Assembly (NCBI RefSeq): GCF_002286985.1
Contig: NZ_NSKC01000013.1
Coordinates: 1 to 46,348 of the forward strand
Source: Halorubrum salipaludis
Lineage (GTDB): Archaea > Halobacteriota > Halobacteria > Halobacteriales > Haloferacaceae
Length of the DNA stretch: 46,348 nt
Direction of reading: 5' to 3'
Below are positions 24,055-32,030 of this stretch, piece by piece. The notes below the pieces were generated by a model that saw nothing but the letters and a program-made list of their open reading frames with translations, made no database searches and was not told the DNA's origin. Position 1 is the first letter of the stretch. Each line of letters opens with the position of its first letter. The position numbers were made by a program, and so were the translations under genes.

Positions 24055-24996
24055 CTAGCAGGTGCTGAATTTAATGAGGTCTATCTCATGATCGCTTGAA
24101 GACTTCGTTTCAAATATCAACCATAAATCGTCCCTATTGTTGCGTATCCTCGCGTTTTCGTTATCACTAAAGCTCAGTAGAGACTCTTCTTTCTTTTCGA
24201 TATTCCTCCTTTCAGTCAGTTCGTCCTCACCTTCATAATCACTATCAACAATAAAAGCATCCAGCTTTGCTGGGCCTTTTCCTCTCTTGATAGTGAGTTT
24301 GTAGCAGTCAGCTTTCTTGATACGCGGTAAACGGAACCCGACCCGTAGGCCGGGATTTCCCCCTGCTCCTTGTAGCTTAGCGGGCTCTCCCTTTCTAGTG
24401 GTAATTCCATTTGGATTGGTGATCGTACCGTTGGCGCCTGGTCCCTGTCTGGGCTGTTTTCCTATCCCATTTTCAGTATCGCTATAATTCATAGGCTGGC
24501 CAAAGAACGGTCTACAATCGATGGAAATAGCTTGTGTCTCCCGGTCTACTGTAACCGACAGTGATCCGCTTCCATCTTCTGCTTCCGCCTCCAAATTCAA
24601 GCGAATTTTATATTCTCCACTGAATTCGCTTCCCGAGCAGCTGAGAGCGATTTCTTCTCCGTTGCCCGATACCGCAATATCGATGTCTGACTGATCAATA
24701 TGATCTCCGCTCGTGTGTTGTAGGCTCAAGATGCCGACATTATTTGTGAAACTCCAGTCGAGATCATTCTCTCCAATTCTGTAGACTACAGCTTCGTCGT
24801 CGGCACCGGAGATCTCCGCATTCCCGGACTCGTCGATCAGCGGTAGCAGTGCCGCAGGGTCATCTTCCGTCCCAAGGACGACATCCCGATCAGAGTATAT
24901 CTGTGTCGCCGCGTTCGTATTGAGCGCGAACAGTCCGGCCCCTGCTCCGATGAATCCAACAGCGGCCCGTCGGGTCCACTTTTTATCACCGCTCAT
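24055..24996 (-). CDS. Exported DUF1102/TasA-like surface protein
   Basis: This 313-aa protein starts MSGDKKWTRRAAVGFIGAGA, a short RR-type signal or membrane anchor, then DRDVVLGTEDDPAALLPLID, as in haloarchaeal DUF1102-like exported proteins. The middle is beta-rich with a pair of Cys (LSCSGSEF, IDCRPF). The C-terminal half is more basic and includes a further pair. It couples by overlap (ATGA) to the DUF7344 regulator. The region is notably AT-rich compared with its neighbours. Function in a cell-surface fibre is inferred from cluster context. Confidence 0.65.
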   Translation of the reverse strand: MSGDKKWTRRAAVGFIGAGAGLFALNTNAATQIYSDRDVVLGTEDDPAALLPLIDESGNAEISGADDEAVVYRIGENDLDWSFTNNVGILSLQHTSGDHIDQSDIDIAVSGNGEEIALSCSGSEFSGEYKIRLNLEAEAEDGSGSLSVTVDRETQAISIDCRPFFGQPMNYSDTENGIGKQPRQGPGANGTITNPNGITTRKGEPAKLQGAGGNPGLRVGFRLPRIKKADCYKLTIKRGKGPAKLDAFIVDSDYEGEDELTERRNIEKKEESLLSFSDNENARIRNNRDDLWLIFETKSSSDHEIDLIKFSTC

Positions 24997-25550
24997 GGTC
25001 GGAGATCCGGTGGCTCCTCACCGCTCCCCAGAAGCATATCGCGACTCTTGTAGACGTGATACGTGGCCGATACAGCGAACAGCACGCCGATCAGCGCCGC
25101 CCACGCAAGCCCTGGGATCCACTCTGGGAAGATGCCAAACCACACGGCTGCGACGAGCGCGAGTGAGAATGCCGACAGGCCCAGGTAGTACTCGCCCCAT
25201 GGAATTGAGTTCTCGGGGACGATGTCCATGTAGATATCGAGGCTTTTGGCCGCGTCCGTCAGCTCAAGTTCACCACGGTCGTGTGTGATGACGCCCGCTC
25301 GTTCCATCTGGGGAATATGGTTTTGTTGGATCGACGAATACACGAGGTGGCGCTCGTCGGAGGTGACCTCGGTGACCGGCTTGTCGTTTTCCCACGCGGC
25401 GACCTCCTCGGCGAGCGTCGAGAGGTCGGTCGTGCCGTCGTCGTGTTTCATGATGTGGATCGCGTGTCGACGTCGCGGGTTACTCAAGAGCTCGTGAACC
25501 TCATCGGTGGAGAGCGATGAGTTTTTTTCTATCTGTTTTGTCGAACTCAT
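24993..25550 (-). CDS. DUF7344-type winged-helix regulator with membrane tail
   Basis: This 185-aa protein has the DUF7344 pattern LSTDEVHELLSNPRRRHAIH, LSTLAEEVAAWEND, then RHLVYSSIQQNHIPQMERAG VITHDRGELELTD. Two C-terminal hydrophobic helices (YYLGLSAFSLALVAAVWFGI and LAWAALIGVLFAVSATY) place it in the membrane. Such proteins are haloarchaeal membrane-tethered transcription regulators. It is the first gene of the leftward pair with the exported protein. The dyads upstream of the DUF1102 genes could be targets. Confidence 0.82.
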   Translation of the reverse strand: MSSTKQIEKNSSLSTDEVHELLSNPRRRHAIHIMKHDDGTTDLSTLAEEVAAWENDKPVTEVTSDERHLVYSSIQQNHIPQMERAGVITHDRGELELTDAAKSLDIYMDIVPENSIPWGEYYLGLSAFSLALVAAVWFGIFPEWIPGLAWAALIGVLFAVSATYHVYKSRDMLLGSGEEPPDLRP

Positions 25551-25743
25551 GAGTTTCGTTCAAAGCGTCTGAGCACCCGAGATACTCGGATATTTTCTTA
25601 TACATATGAAAGTCTATGCGCCGTATAAATGTAGCCATTTATACCTATTAGTTAATAAACAATATCTGACATCCTATCGAAAAGCGTGAACCGGTAACAC
25701 CGAAGCAAAGTACCGGCAGTGTGTGGCCCGAGAGATTATATGC

Positions 25744-26424
25744 TTATGCGTTGTTTTCGATCACGATATTTAGACCTTCGTTCTCCGTTCCGTTACCGGT
25801 TTCAACTACTGCATTTTTTTGAGCGTCGTCCGAGTCGGTGACGTTGGTGAATTCAGCGTCCGAAGAGATAGATTTCCCGCCAATCTGAGTGAGGAAGTCA
25901 CCATCTCCTTGGAAAGTGACGTCGAAGTCACCCGCGGTCTCGAAGGCGAATAGCCCATCGTAGTCAACAGTGGAGTTCGGCGGAAGCGAGTCGCCACTTC
26001 CACTTTCGGTGTCCCCGAAAACAATCCGCACGTCATTGGCGACGAGACTAACATAATTCTGGTCGATATCGGAACGGTAGCTTGTCGGGTTCGATGAGGG
26101 GAATAAGTTCGCGGCGTCTAGTTGGGCGCCATCACCAGCTGTCTGATTGAAAGAGACGGTATTGAAATCAGAGGTATCCACGAGCACATCGACAAAATTG
26201 CTCCTAATTTCGTCGCCGAGAGTATTGGTCTCTGATTGATTTAGACCATTCCCATCATCTCCATTAGCTAATCCATCCGAACCAATATTTTCACCACCAA
26301 ACACGTTCACCTCGACCGCACGCTCTGCGGTCGTGGAGGTAAACGCGCCCGACCCGAACGCAGCACCTGTTCCGACGCCGACCAGACCGATCGCACCCAG
26401 TACGCTTCTGCGGTTGAGTTTCAT
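25744..26424 (-). CDS. DUF1102 exported protein (TasA/camelysin-like)
   Basis: This 226-aa protein starts MKLNRRSVLGAIGLVGVGTG AAFGSGAFTS, the classic haloarchaeal DUF1102 N-terminus with an RR signal and AFGSGAFTS. The mature part begins AERAVEVNVFGGEN and is a beta sandwich (SYRSDIDQNYVSLVANDVRI, STVDYDGLFAFETAGDFDV). An in-frame ATG ten codons upstream is possible but the RR signal fits the chosen start. DUF1102 relates distantly to TasA/camelysin, which form biofilm fibres. It faces another DUF1102 gene across a shared control region. Confidence 0.85.
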   Translation of the reverse strand: MKLNRRSVLGAIGLVGVGTGAAFGSGAFTSTTAERAVEVNVFGGENIGSDGLANGDDGNGLNQSETNTLGDEIRSNFVDVLVDTSDFNTVSFNQTAGDGAQLDAANLFPSSNPTSYRSDIDQNYVSLVANDVRIVFGDTESGSGDSLPPNSTVDYDGLFAFETAGDFDVTFQGDGDFLTQIGGKSISSDAEFTNVTDSDDAQKNAVVETGNGTENEGLNIVIENNA

Positions 26425-26466
26425 CGTAATCTCACTAACGAGTGGGTACCACATATTAACATCCCG

Positions 26467-26556
26467 CGTTAGCGGTCTAAATGCTGTATTTAGTTTCGTA
26501 TGAGTATCTTCAGGGACACCCTGAGCCGCGCCGGGTGCAGGGTTAACGCGCTAACG
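26467..26556. promoter_or_regulatory. Divergent control region with inverted CGTTAGCG sites
   Basis: CGTTAGCG at 26467-26474 and its inverse CGCTAACG at 26549-26556 lie one near each start of the divergent DUF1102 genes. The left copy sits within CCGCGTTAGCGG, itself nearly palindromic. A shared regulator acting on both genes is plausible. An ACGCGTTAGCC copy lies at 29231-29241. Confidence 0.45.
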
Positions 26557-26596
26557 GAGTACAATAATAAACCCCACAAGTGGCAAAGACCCAGCA

Positions 26597-27151
26597 ATGA
26601 AACGTCGTGTACTGCTCGCAGGGATCGGTCTCTCTAGTATCGGTGTCGGGGCCGCGTTCGGATCAGGTGCGTTTACGTCGGTCAGCGCTGACCGGGATGT
26701 CGAACTCAACGTAAAGAGCGACGAAAATGCTCGAATCAGCTTTGAGCCGGGGAATACCAGAATTGTCGAAACAACGGACGGCAGTGGCGATGCCGCCTCC
26801 GTGATCAAGTTTAGCCGGGATGACCTCAACGAGCAATCAAAGACCCTGTTTGAGGAAGCGCTCGATATCACGAACAACGGCAGTACAGATGATCCCGATG
26901 TCAATGTGTACGTTGACGACGACGAAAATGATGACCTCGGTGACGGAGAATCCCTCGACTTTCGTGAACATGACGGTGATTCGATTGTCAGCAGCAGCAA
27001 CTCGGTGAAGCTGGAGACAGATTCGAGCGGGTCGGGCAACACGATCTCCGTTGACATCGTCGTTGATTTGCGAGATAAAAATAACAACGAGACAACTCTT
27101 GAGAGCATCGAACAAGTTACCTTCGTCGTAGAGGCAATCAGTGGAAGCTGA
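26597..27151 (+). CDS. DUF1102 exported protein
   Basis: This 184-aa protein reads MKRRVLLAGIGLSSIGVGAA FGSGAFTSVSADRDVELNV, with the same signal and first strand as the paralogue at 25744. The remainder is a beta-rich, Asp/Ser-rich domain (DALDITNNG-like segment, YVDDDENDDLGDGESLDF, NTISVDIVVDLRDKN). A TATA-like AATAATAAAC lies at 26561-26570. It is probably a secreted fibre subunit or a minor component cleaved by the neighbouring signal peptidase. Confidence 0.85.
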   Translation: MKRRVLLAGIGLSSIGVGAAFGSGAFTSVSADRDVELNVKSDENARISFEPGNTRIVETTDGSGDAASVIKFSRDDLNEQSKTLFEEALDITNNGSTDDPDVNVYVDDDENDDLGDGESLDFREHDGDSIVSSSNSVKLETDSSGSGNTISVDIVVDLRDKNNNETTLESIEQVTFVVEAISGS

Positions 27152-27249
27152 ATACCGCCCACGTGCTCCGTGAGCGTTCCGAGAGCATCGTCTTGTAAGC
27201 GGTCTGGAAGCGACGATCCGTCCGCTACCTCCGATCCACTTCCAAACGA

Positions 27250-28191
27250 ATGAACCGCACTCTCGTCGTCATCCTCGCGCTTACGGTCCTCTGTAGCGGT
27301 GCGGTCGCCACCGCAGCGGCGTTCACGGATGGCGACGAGGTCGTCGACGGCTCCGAGGTGTATCTTGACGCCGCCGACAGCGAAAATGGTGAGCAATACG
27401 TCCGGATAGACGGAAACGACGAGGTCCGCCTCCAGTTCGATATGCTCCCGCCGGGCAGTCAGACACGCGTTGACGACCTCTTCGTGATCGGGTTCGGCGG
27501 CTACGAGGACAGTGACGCTGCGACGACGGTTCAGCTCGAAAGTACCGACGACCGCCTTACGCTAACTCGAATGGACACAGGAGAATCGTTCGGCAGCGGG
27601 ACGGTCGAACTCCAGCCGGGTGAGTCAGTGTTGTTCGGTGCGGTCGTCTCGACAGATGCACAGAGCTTCTCGTCCACCATTGAACTCAATGTCGATGTCC
27701 CCGACACGGACGGTGATACTGGTGGCAGTGGTACTGGCGGAACTGGCGGCGGCACTGGTGGCACTGGTAGTGGCGGCGGAACTGGTGGTGGCAGCGGCAC
27801 TAGCGGAACTGGTGGTGGCAGCGGCACTAGCGGAACTGGTGGTGGCGACAGCGGAACCGGCGGTGGAGGAGGTGTCGGCGACGGGGGAGACACCAATGAC
27901 GACGGGCCTGATAACGGGGAGGAGGACACACCAGACGAACCGACAGGGGACGGCGATGAAGTCGCGCAAGAGTCGGACGACGACGACACCGGAGCGGGTG
28001 ACGACGCTACTGATCCGAGTGTCGACACTGACACTGATCCCGGAGGCAGTCTGATCGAACTTGCCGGCTTCGGTACTCCGGTCTCACTGGTTGTTATGAG
28101 CGTACTCGCGGTAATCCTCTCGCTCAGTTACGCTTTCCGCCTTGGGATAGTCGCTGGCGGACTCACGAACAACACGGGGGGACCTGAGTGA
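27250..28191 (+). CDS. Secreted, Gly-rich, membrane-anchored surface protein
   Basis: This 313-aa protein has a signal peptide (MNRTLVVILALTVLCSGAVA TAAAF) and a camelysin-like beta domain (25-155, ending SFSSTIELNVDVPDTD). A Gly/Ser/Thr-rich region with 9-residue repeats TGGGSGTSG (160-215) and an acidic stalk (about 216-270) follow. A C-terminal membrane helix (GFGTPVSLVVMSVLAVILSL SYAF) anchors it. This layout of head, flexible linker and anchor suits a fibre base or cell-wall attachment protein. The TGA overlaps the start of the rhomboid gene. Confidence 0.75.
   Translation: MNRTLVVILALTVLCSGAVATAAAFTDGDEVVDGSEVYLDAADSENGEQYVRIDGNDEVRLQFDMLPPGSQTRVDDLFVIGFGGYEDSDAATTVQLESTDDRLTLTRMDTGESFGSGTVELQPGESVLFGAVVSTDAQSFSSTIELNVDVPDTDGDTGGSGTGGTGGGTGGTGSGGGTGGGSGTSGTGGGSGTSGTGGGDSGTGGGGGVGDGGDTNDDGPDNGEEDTPDEPTGDGDEVAQESDDDDTGAGDDATDPSVDTDTDPGGSLIELAGFGTPVSLVVMSVLAVILSLSYAFRLGIVAGGLTNNTGGPE
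27781..27834 (+). repeat. 27-bp tandem repeat in the Gly-rich linker
   Basis: Two identical 27-bp units (27781-27807 and 27808-27834) encode TGGGSGTSG twice, and a third partial unit follows. Similar but degenerate copies precede it. Expected to vary in number between strains. Confidence 0.8.
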
Positions 28192-29078
28192 TGGCGGCGA
28201 CGACCGACAACGAGGTCAGCACGGCAAACGGTTCCGAGACGCGGGCTAAGGAATCATTTTCCGACGCAATTCGACGTGTCGTCCGCCCTCGCGATGTCAT
28301 CGCGATCCTGTTTCCTGCGGCACTGTTTCTCGGGGTCGGAGTCCTTCCGCCGGCGATGCGAGAGCAGTTAGCGTTTTCCACCGCCGACCCTGAACTGTTG
28401 ACGGCGCTAACGTCAAACTTCGCGCACGCCGATAGTACGCACCTATTTCGGAACCTCACAGCGTATCTCTTTGTCATCCCGACGGTATATCTCCTTTCAG
28501 TGCTCGCAGACCGTAGACAGCTGTTTTATACTGTTTTTGTCGTCGTTTTCACTGTGTTCCCGGTCGTATTATCGGGGCTCAACCTTGCTGTCCCCCGCAA
28601 CGCCCTCTCGCTCGGGGCGTCTGGGCTAACACTCTCATTCGTCGGCTACCTCCCAGTCGCGCTTGCTGAGTACGTCCGCCGTCGGTTCAATGTTGTCAAC
28701 GTCGTTCGACGTATCCTCGCCGGGGGAGTGTTTTTCCTCGGGCTGGTGATCGTAATTCCGCTTGTGGCGGCTGCCGTCCAGCGGGTCCTCGCGGTCGCGC
28801 TGACCGTTGTCGCGCTCCTCGCAGTCGTCGTGTACGGCGTAGGGTTGCGACGCTCCGGGATCGACCGCTCGACGCTCCGCGGGCCACCACCGGGGTTTCT
28901 CGAACTCGGCATTTGGTCGACTGCAATTCTCGTGGCCGCGCTGATAGCAGCGTTCCCGACGGACCCACTGTCGGAGGCCGGTGTCGTGAACACGTACACG
29001 CACTTTTTGGGATACGCGCTGGGGTTTTTGAGTAGTTATCTCGCAGTTCTCTTGATTCCGAAATTTGAGCAGACATAG
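28191..29078 (+). CDS. Rhomboid-type intramembrane serine protease
   Basis: This 295-aa protein has six or seven hydrophobic helices after a polar N-terminus. FAHADSTHLFRNLTAYLF matches the rhomboid L1/TM2 pattern (H..xHLxxN), LSLGASGLTLSF gives the GxSG catalytic Ser at about 144, and YTHFLGYALGFLSS provides the catalytic His with HxxGxxxG. All the essential residues are present, so an active protease is likely. The start overlaps the stop of the Gly-rich protein gene, suggesting that the protease processes it or other members of the cluster. Confidence 0.8.
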   Translation: MAATTDNEVSTANGSETRAKESFSDAIRRVVRPRDVIAILFPAALFLGVGVLPPAMREQLAFSTADPELLTALTSNFAHADSTHLFRNLTAYLFVIPTVYLLSVLADRRQLFYTVFVVVFTVFPVVLSGLNLAVPRNALSLGASGLTLSFVGYLPVALAEYVRRRFNVVNVVRRILAGGVFFLGLVIVIPLVAAAVQRVLAVALTVVALLAVVVYGVGLRRSGIDRSTLRGPPPGFLELGIWSTAILVAALIAAFPTDPLSEAGVVNTYTHFLGYALGFLSSYLAVLLIPKFEQT

Positions 29079-29489
29079 CCCTGCTCCACACCCCCCCTCG
29101 TAACACATGTACGTCGCATCTCTCTCGTCACAACATCACTAACTTTCGGCACTCGATCAGCTGTGGTGCCATATTTCGGGGTTACGGCCCTAATCCTCAC
29201 ATGTGGTTTGATTGTCTGAGACTAACCAAAACGCGTTAGCCATCGGATTAGGTCTTGAAGACTGGAATACGAACCAGAACGTTCTCTGGACTAACTTACA
29301 GGCCTACAGAAGTTCTTTGCGTTGCCCTACTCTTCGATTTCGGACGGGTCGTCATCACCGGAAGCTCTTTTCAAAATAGCCGGAGACATGTTCCAGCAAA
29401 TCTCTCAGCGCATAACAGAATTACTTCAAACCCACCCTCAAAACATATCCTCCGAAGCGCCCTCCCAACAACTGCCGGAATGCGGTCGT
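29079..29489. other. Gap without recognised gene
   Basis: The 411-bp gap contains a short weak ORF (29322-29528) with no family features. It has one ACGCGTTAGCC copy (29231-29241) like the sites upstream of the DUF1102 genes. It separates the surface cluster from the leftward pair beginning at 31553. Confidence 0.35.
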
Positions 29490-30665
29490 TCAGACCGTCC
29501 AGAACTGTTCGCCGCCGACCTCGAATGACGAAACACTATTTAGATCCTGGAGGAGCTGAACAGACTCCTCACGTTGGGCTCCGTACACCTCCATCACTTC
29601 TGGAGTAGCAACGGGCCCGTACTCCTCGATGAATCTCTGTAGTTCCTGAGGCTCATGTTCATCGACACCTTGGAACGTGAACTGGGTCTTGAAGTCTGAG
29701 TACCGGACACGGCCGTTCTTCGGAGCGGGATTCCCTTGGATCTCCATGAAGGTGAACGGGAGCTCTCCACGCTCCCCGGTCTCCACCTCTACTCTATCCA
29801 GATCCTCCACGAACTGTTCCTGATCCAGGCCAATATCTGACGCCAACTCGATCAGGACATCCTCGTCGTTGATATCCCGGCCAGCTGCAACACCGCGACG
29901 CCACAACGCCCTGATGTAATCCATTCCGCGGTACTGCTCGATGGCTGCCTCGAAGGCCTTGTTGACCAGTTCCGTGGACTCCGGCGGATCCTCGTCCCAG
30001 AACGAGGGATTAACCGGCATACCGAGCTGCTGACCGGCGTTGATCCACTTCTGTTTCTCCTGTTCCGGGTCAACTTCACGGACGGGAGCTGGTTTGTAGA
30101 AGAGATTGATCTCTTCACCGTAGCACTCTTCGACACGTTTCATCACCGGTTGGACGCCCCAAGACATCGCGCTCAACGCATCGATCTCCTGTACCACGAC
30201 CACTGTCTCATCTTCTTCCTCTTCCTCGTCCTCGTCTTCCTCGGCGTCCTCCTCTTCCGGTTCTTTCTCTGACTCGGGGTCGTCGACATCGTCTTCCGGT
30301 TCTATATCCGGTTCCTCGATGTCAGGGAAGTCTGGCTGCTCTCCTTCCTCATCTTCCCTTTCAGCGGATTCACCGTCGTCGGGTTCCTCCGTGTCTCCGG
30401 AATCACCGTCTTCTGCTGGCTCAGTACCTGTACCCGTACCAGCACCAGCCCCTGCGCCGGCTCCTACACCAGCACCACCGGCAGCGCCCGCGGCAGCAGA
30501 ACCTGCTCCACCACCAGATTCCTGCTCAGAATTATCATCTCCGTCGTCACCACCGTAATCATCTAAACCGGGTTGCGAGTGGTCATCCGACGATCCCTCA
30601 TCCTGCGAATCTTCGTCATCCGACGAGTAGTCACCGCCGCTGTATGAACCCATGAAAATAACCAT
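29490..30665 (-). CDS. DsbA-fold protein lacking the CxxC, with long acidic Gly/Ala-rich N-terminus
   Basis: This 391-aa protein has a low-complexity N-terminal half (about 1-150): Ser/Asp-rich, then Gly/Ala-rich, then a strongly acidic block of Glu repeats. The C-terminal half reads VVVVQEIDALSAMSWGVQPV MKRVEECYG, then INLFYKPAPV and a long helical insert, matching DsbA/FrnE-type thioredoxin folds. Where these have CSWCW, this protein has SAMSW, so both catalytic cysteines are Ser and redox activity is unlikely. It follows the 294-aa gene by 3 nt. It may be a scaffold or binding protein in the divergent defence island. Confidence 0.6.
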   Translation of the reverse strand: MVIFMGSYSGGDYSSDDEDSQDEGSSDDHSQPGLDDYGGDDGDDNSEQESGGGAGSAAAGAAGGAGVGAGAGAGAGTGTGTEPAEDGDSGDTEEPDDGESAEREDEEGEQPDFPDIEEPDIEPEDDVDDPESEKEPEEEDAEEDEDEEEEEDETVVVVQEIDALSAMSWGVQPVMKRVEECYGEEINLFYKPAPVREVDPEQEKQKWINAGQQLGMPVNPSFWDEDPPESTELVNKAFEAAIEQYRGMDYIRALWRRGVAAGRDINDEDVLIELASDIGLDQEQFVEDLDRVEVETGERGELPFTFMEIQGNPAPKNGRVRYSDFKTQFTFQGVDEHEPQELQRFIEEYGPVATPEVMEVYGAQREESVQLLQDLNSVSSFEVGGEQFWTV

Positions 30666-30668
30666 CGT

Positions 30669-31553
30669 TCAGTTGTCCTCCTTCCTGCCGCCAAACTCGT
30701 TTATCGGCCTCTGCTCCTGCCCGTCGTTAAACGAAAGCTTGGCCTCACGACCCTCCTGGAACTCTGGCCACAGACTTTGTGAAAGCCCGTCACCCGTAGA
30801 ACAGGCATCCATCCACTGCCGAAGCCCGGTCGCTCCACGGACACGCGGAGCAAAATCAAACAGGTCATCCTCCGCAAGCCGTCCGATCAGGAAAACATCC
30901 TCCATATCCAGGGCGGCTATCGAGTTCCTGACGTGGCTCCGAAGTAGGTTGATTGCGTTCCCGGCATCACCGCCTGTATACTGTACAGCGTAGAACGCAA
31001 ACTCGTCGTAGTCGAACTCATCGAACAGTTTCTGGTACTCCGCGAAGTGTTCGTACTTCCAGCCCTTGTTCGTCGGGATCAACCGGACGTAGAAGTCCTG
31101 CTCGATAATCTCCTTCTGAAGATTCCTGACGTGGCCGATATACGCCTCAATGGCATATTCCTGGATCTCCTCGTCCATCCAGTTGTAGCTGTAGACCACG
31201 TCCGGAACGTAGATCGCTGGCTGCGCCACCTCCAGCAAATCCACTACGTCCTGAAAAGTACGCCTGTTCACGTACTCGTCGTGCTCCGTCCCTAGGATTA
31301 CCGGGATATGCCAAGGCTCCAAAACCTGGCTGAGATCGCCGTCCCGATCGACGACCTCTTCAGCATCCGAGAAGTTGATTATCACGTACTCGACTTCCCG
31401 GTTGCCGTCAAGCCACTCCTCAAACTCCTCGTCAGGAAGTTCGACACGGGGATGAACTCCTCTAACCGGCTTGTATATCCGGTGAGAGTTAACCGCCTCG
31501 TGTAGTGTTTGCTGCCCTCTGCCGAGTTCTCTTGTGTCTACGTGGGAACTCAA
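30669..31553 (-). CDS. Unknown protein, possible TIM-barrel with TGT-like segments
   Basis: This 294-aa protein appears to start at TTG (31551-31553); no ATG is in frame before a stop at 31598. It alternates helices and strands: VEYVIINFSDAEEV, WHIPVILGTEHDEYV, QPAIYVPDVVYSYNWM, FYVRLIPTNKGWKYEHFAEY, EFAFYAVQYTGGDAGN and DVFLIGRLAEDDLFDFAPRV. The strand-helix order with PDVV, KGW and a late xGR loop is reminiscent of tRNA/DNA-guanine transglycosylase barrels, but the zinc site and catalytic Asp are not clear. Coupled to the DsbA-fold gene and divergent from the ATPase-PglZ-methylase genes. Confidence 0.5.
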   Translation of the reverse strand: MSSHVDTRELGRGQQTLHEAVNSHRIYKPVRGVHPRVELPDEEFEEWLDGNREVEYVIINFSDAEEVVDRDGDLSQVLEPWHIPVILGTEHDEYVNRRTFQDVVDLLEVAQPAIYVPDVVYSYNWMDEEIQEYAIEAYIGHVRNLQKEIIEQDFYVRLIPTNKGWKYEHFAEYQKLFDEFDYDEFAFYAVQYTGGDAGNAINLLRSHVRNSIAALDMEDVFLIGRLAEDDLFDFAPRVRGATGLRQWMDACSTGDGLSQSLWPEFQEGREAKLSFNDGQEQRPINEFGGRKEDN

Positions 31554-31721
31554 AGTGTGCTCTCCGTCTCCGTCTTGTTTTTCGTAGTGGGAGACGTGTC
31601 AACATACAGTTTCTACCCCCATATAAGTACCGCCGAAAACAGGAGTATAGATCGACCTAAACCCTTGATCCGGGGCCTGTAACATGCTCAAAATAATTTC
31701 GTAGTAATGATATATTATTGT

Positions 31722-31905
31722 AGATATTCATCTGGCTTGCGGAATATAAGTTACACCAAGACGATCCCGCCGAATCGATCGTCGATGTCGAACCGAATTC
31801 GATCTATCGTTGGGTAAAACGGGTCGCCGAAAGACAGTATTCCGCGACAAGTGATGAAGCACGAGCAGATCGAGACGGAGTTGATCGGCGCACACTGGCT
31901 GGCGA
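31722..31905 (+). pseudogene. Possible transposase remnant in the divergent intergenic region
   Basis: An unstarted plus frame reads IWLAEYKLHQDDPAESIVDV and then EPNSIYRWVKRVAERQ before stopping near 31909. SIYRWVKRV looks like the recognition helix of a transposase N-terminal domain. No inverted ends are evident. The call is weak. The rest of the 31554-32030 gap holds AT-rich stretches that probably contain the two divergent promoters. Confidence 0.3.
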
Positions 31906-32030
31906 CTGAGGCGGCACCACGGGACCAATTCTAATCGATGGCAAGTGATGAGGGAGAAATAATGAGGCAGTGCTGTTGACACTCCTCTGATGGGAAACAC
32001 CAAAGAGGCTATGTTTTAGATTTAGATTAG

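Noticed and set aside
27531-28034. Long leftward Pro/Ser-rich frame opposite the Gly-rich linker
   Set aside because: Direct consequence of the GGTGGC-type repeats read on the other strand.
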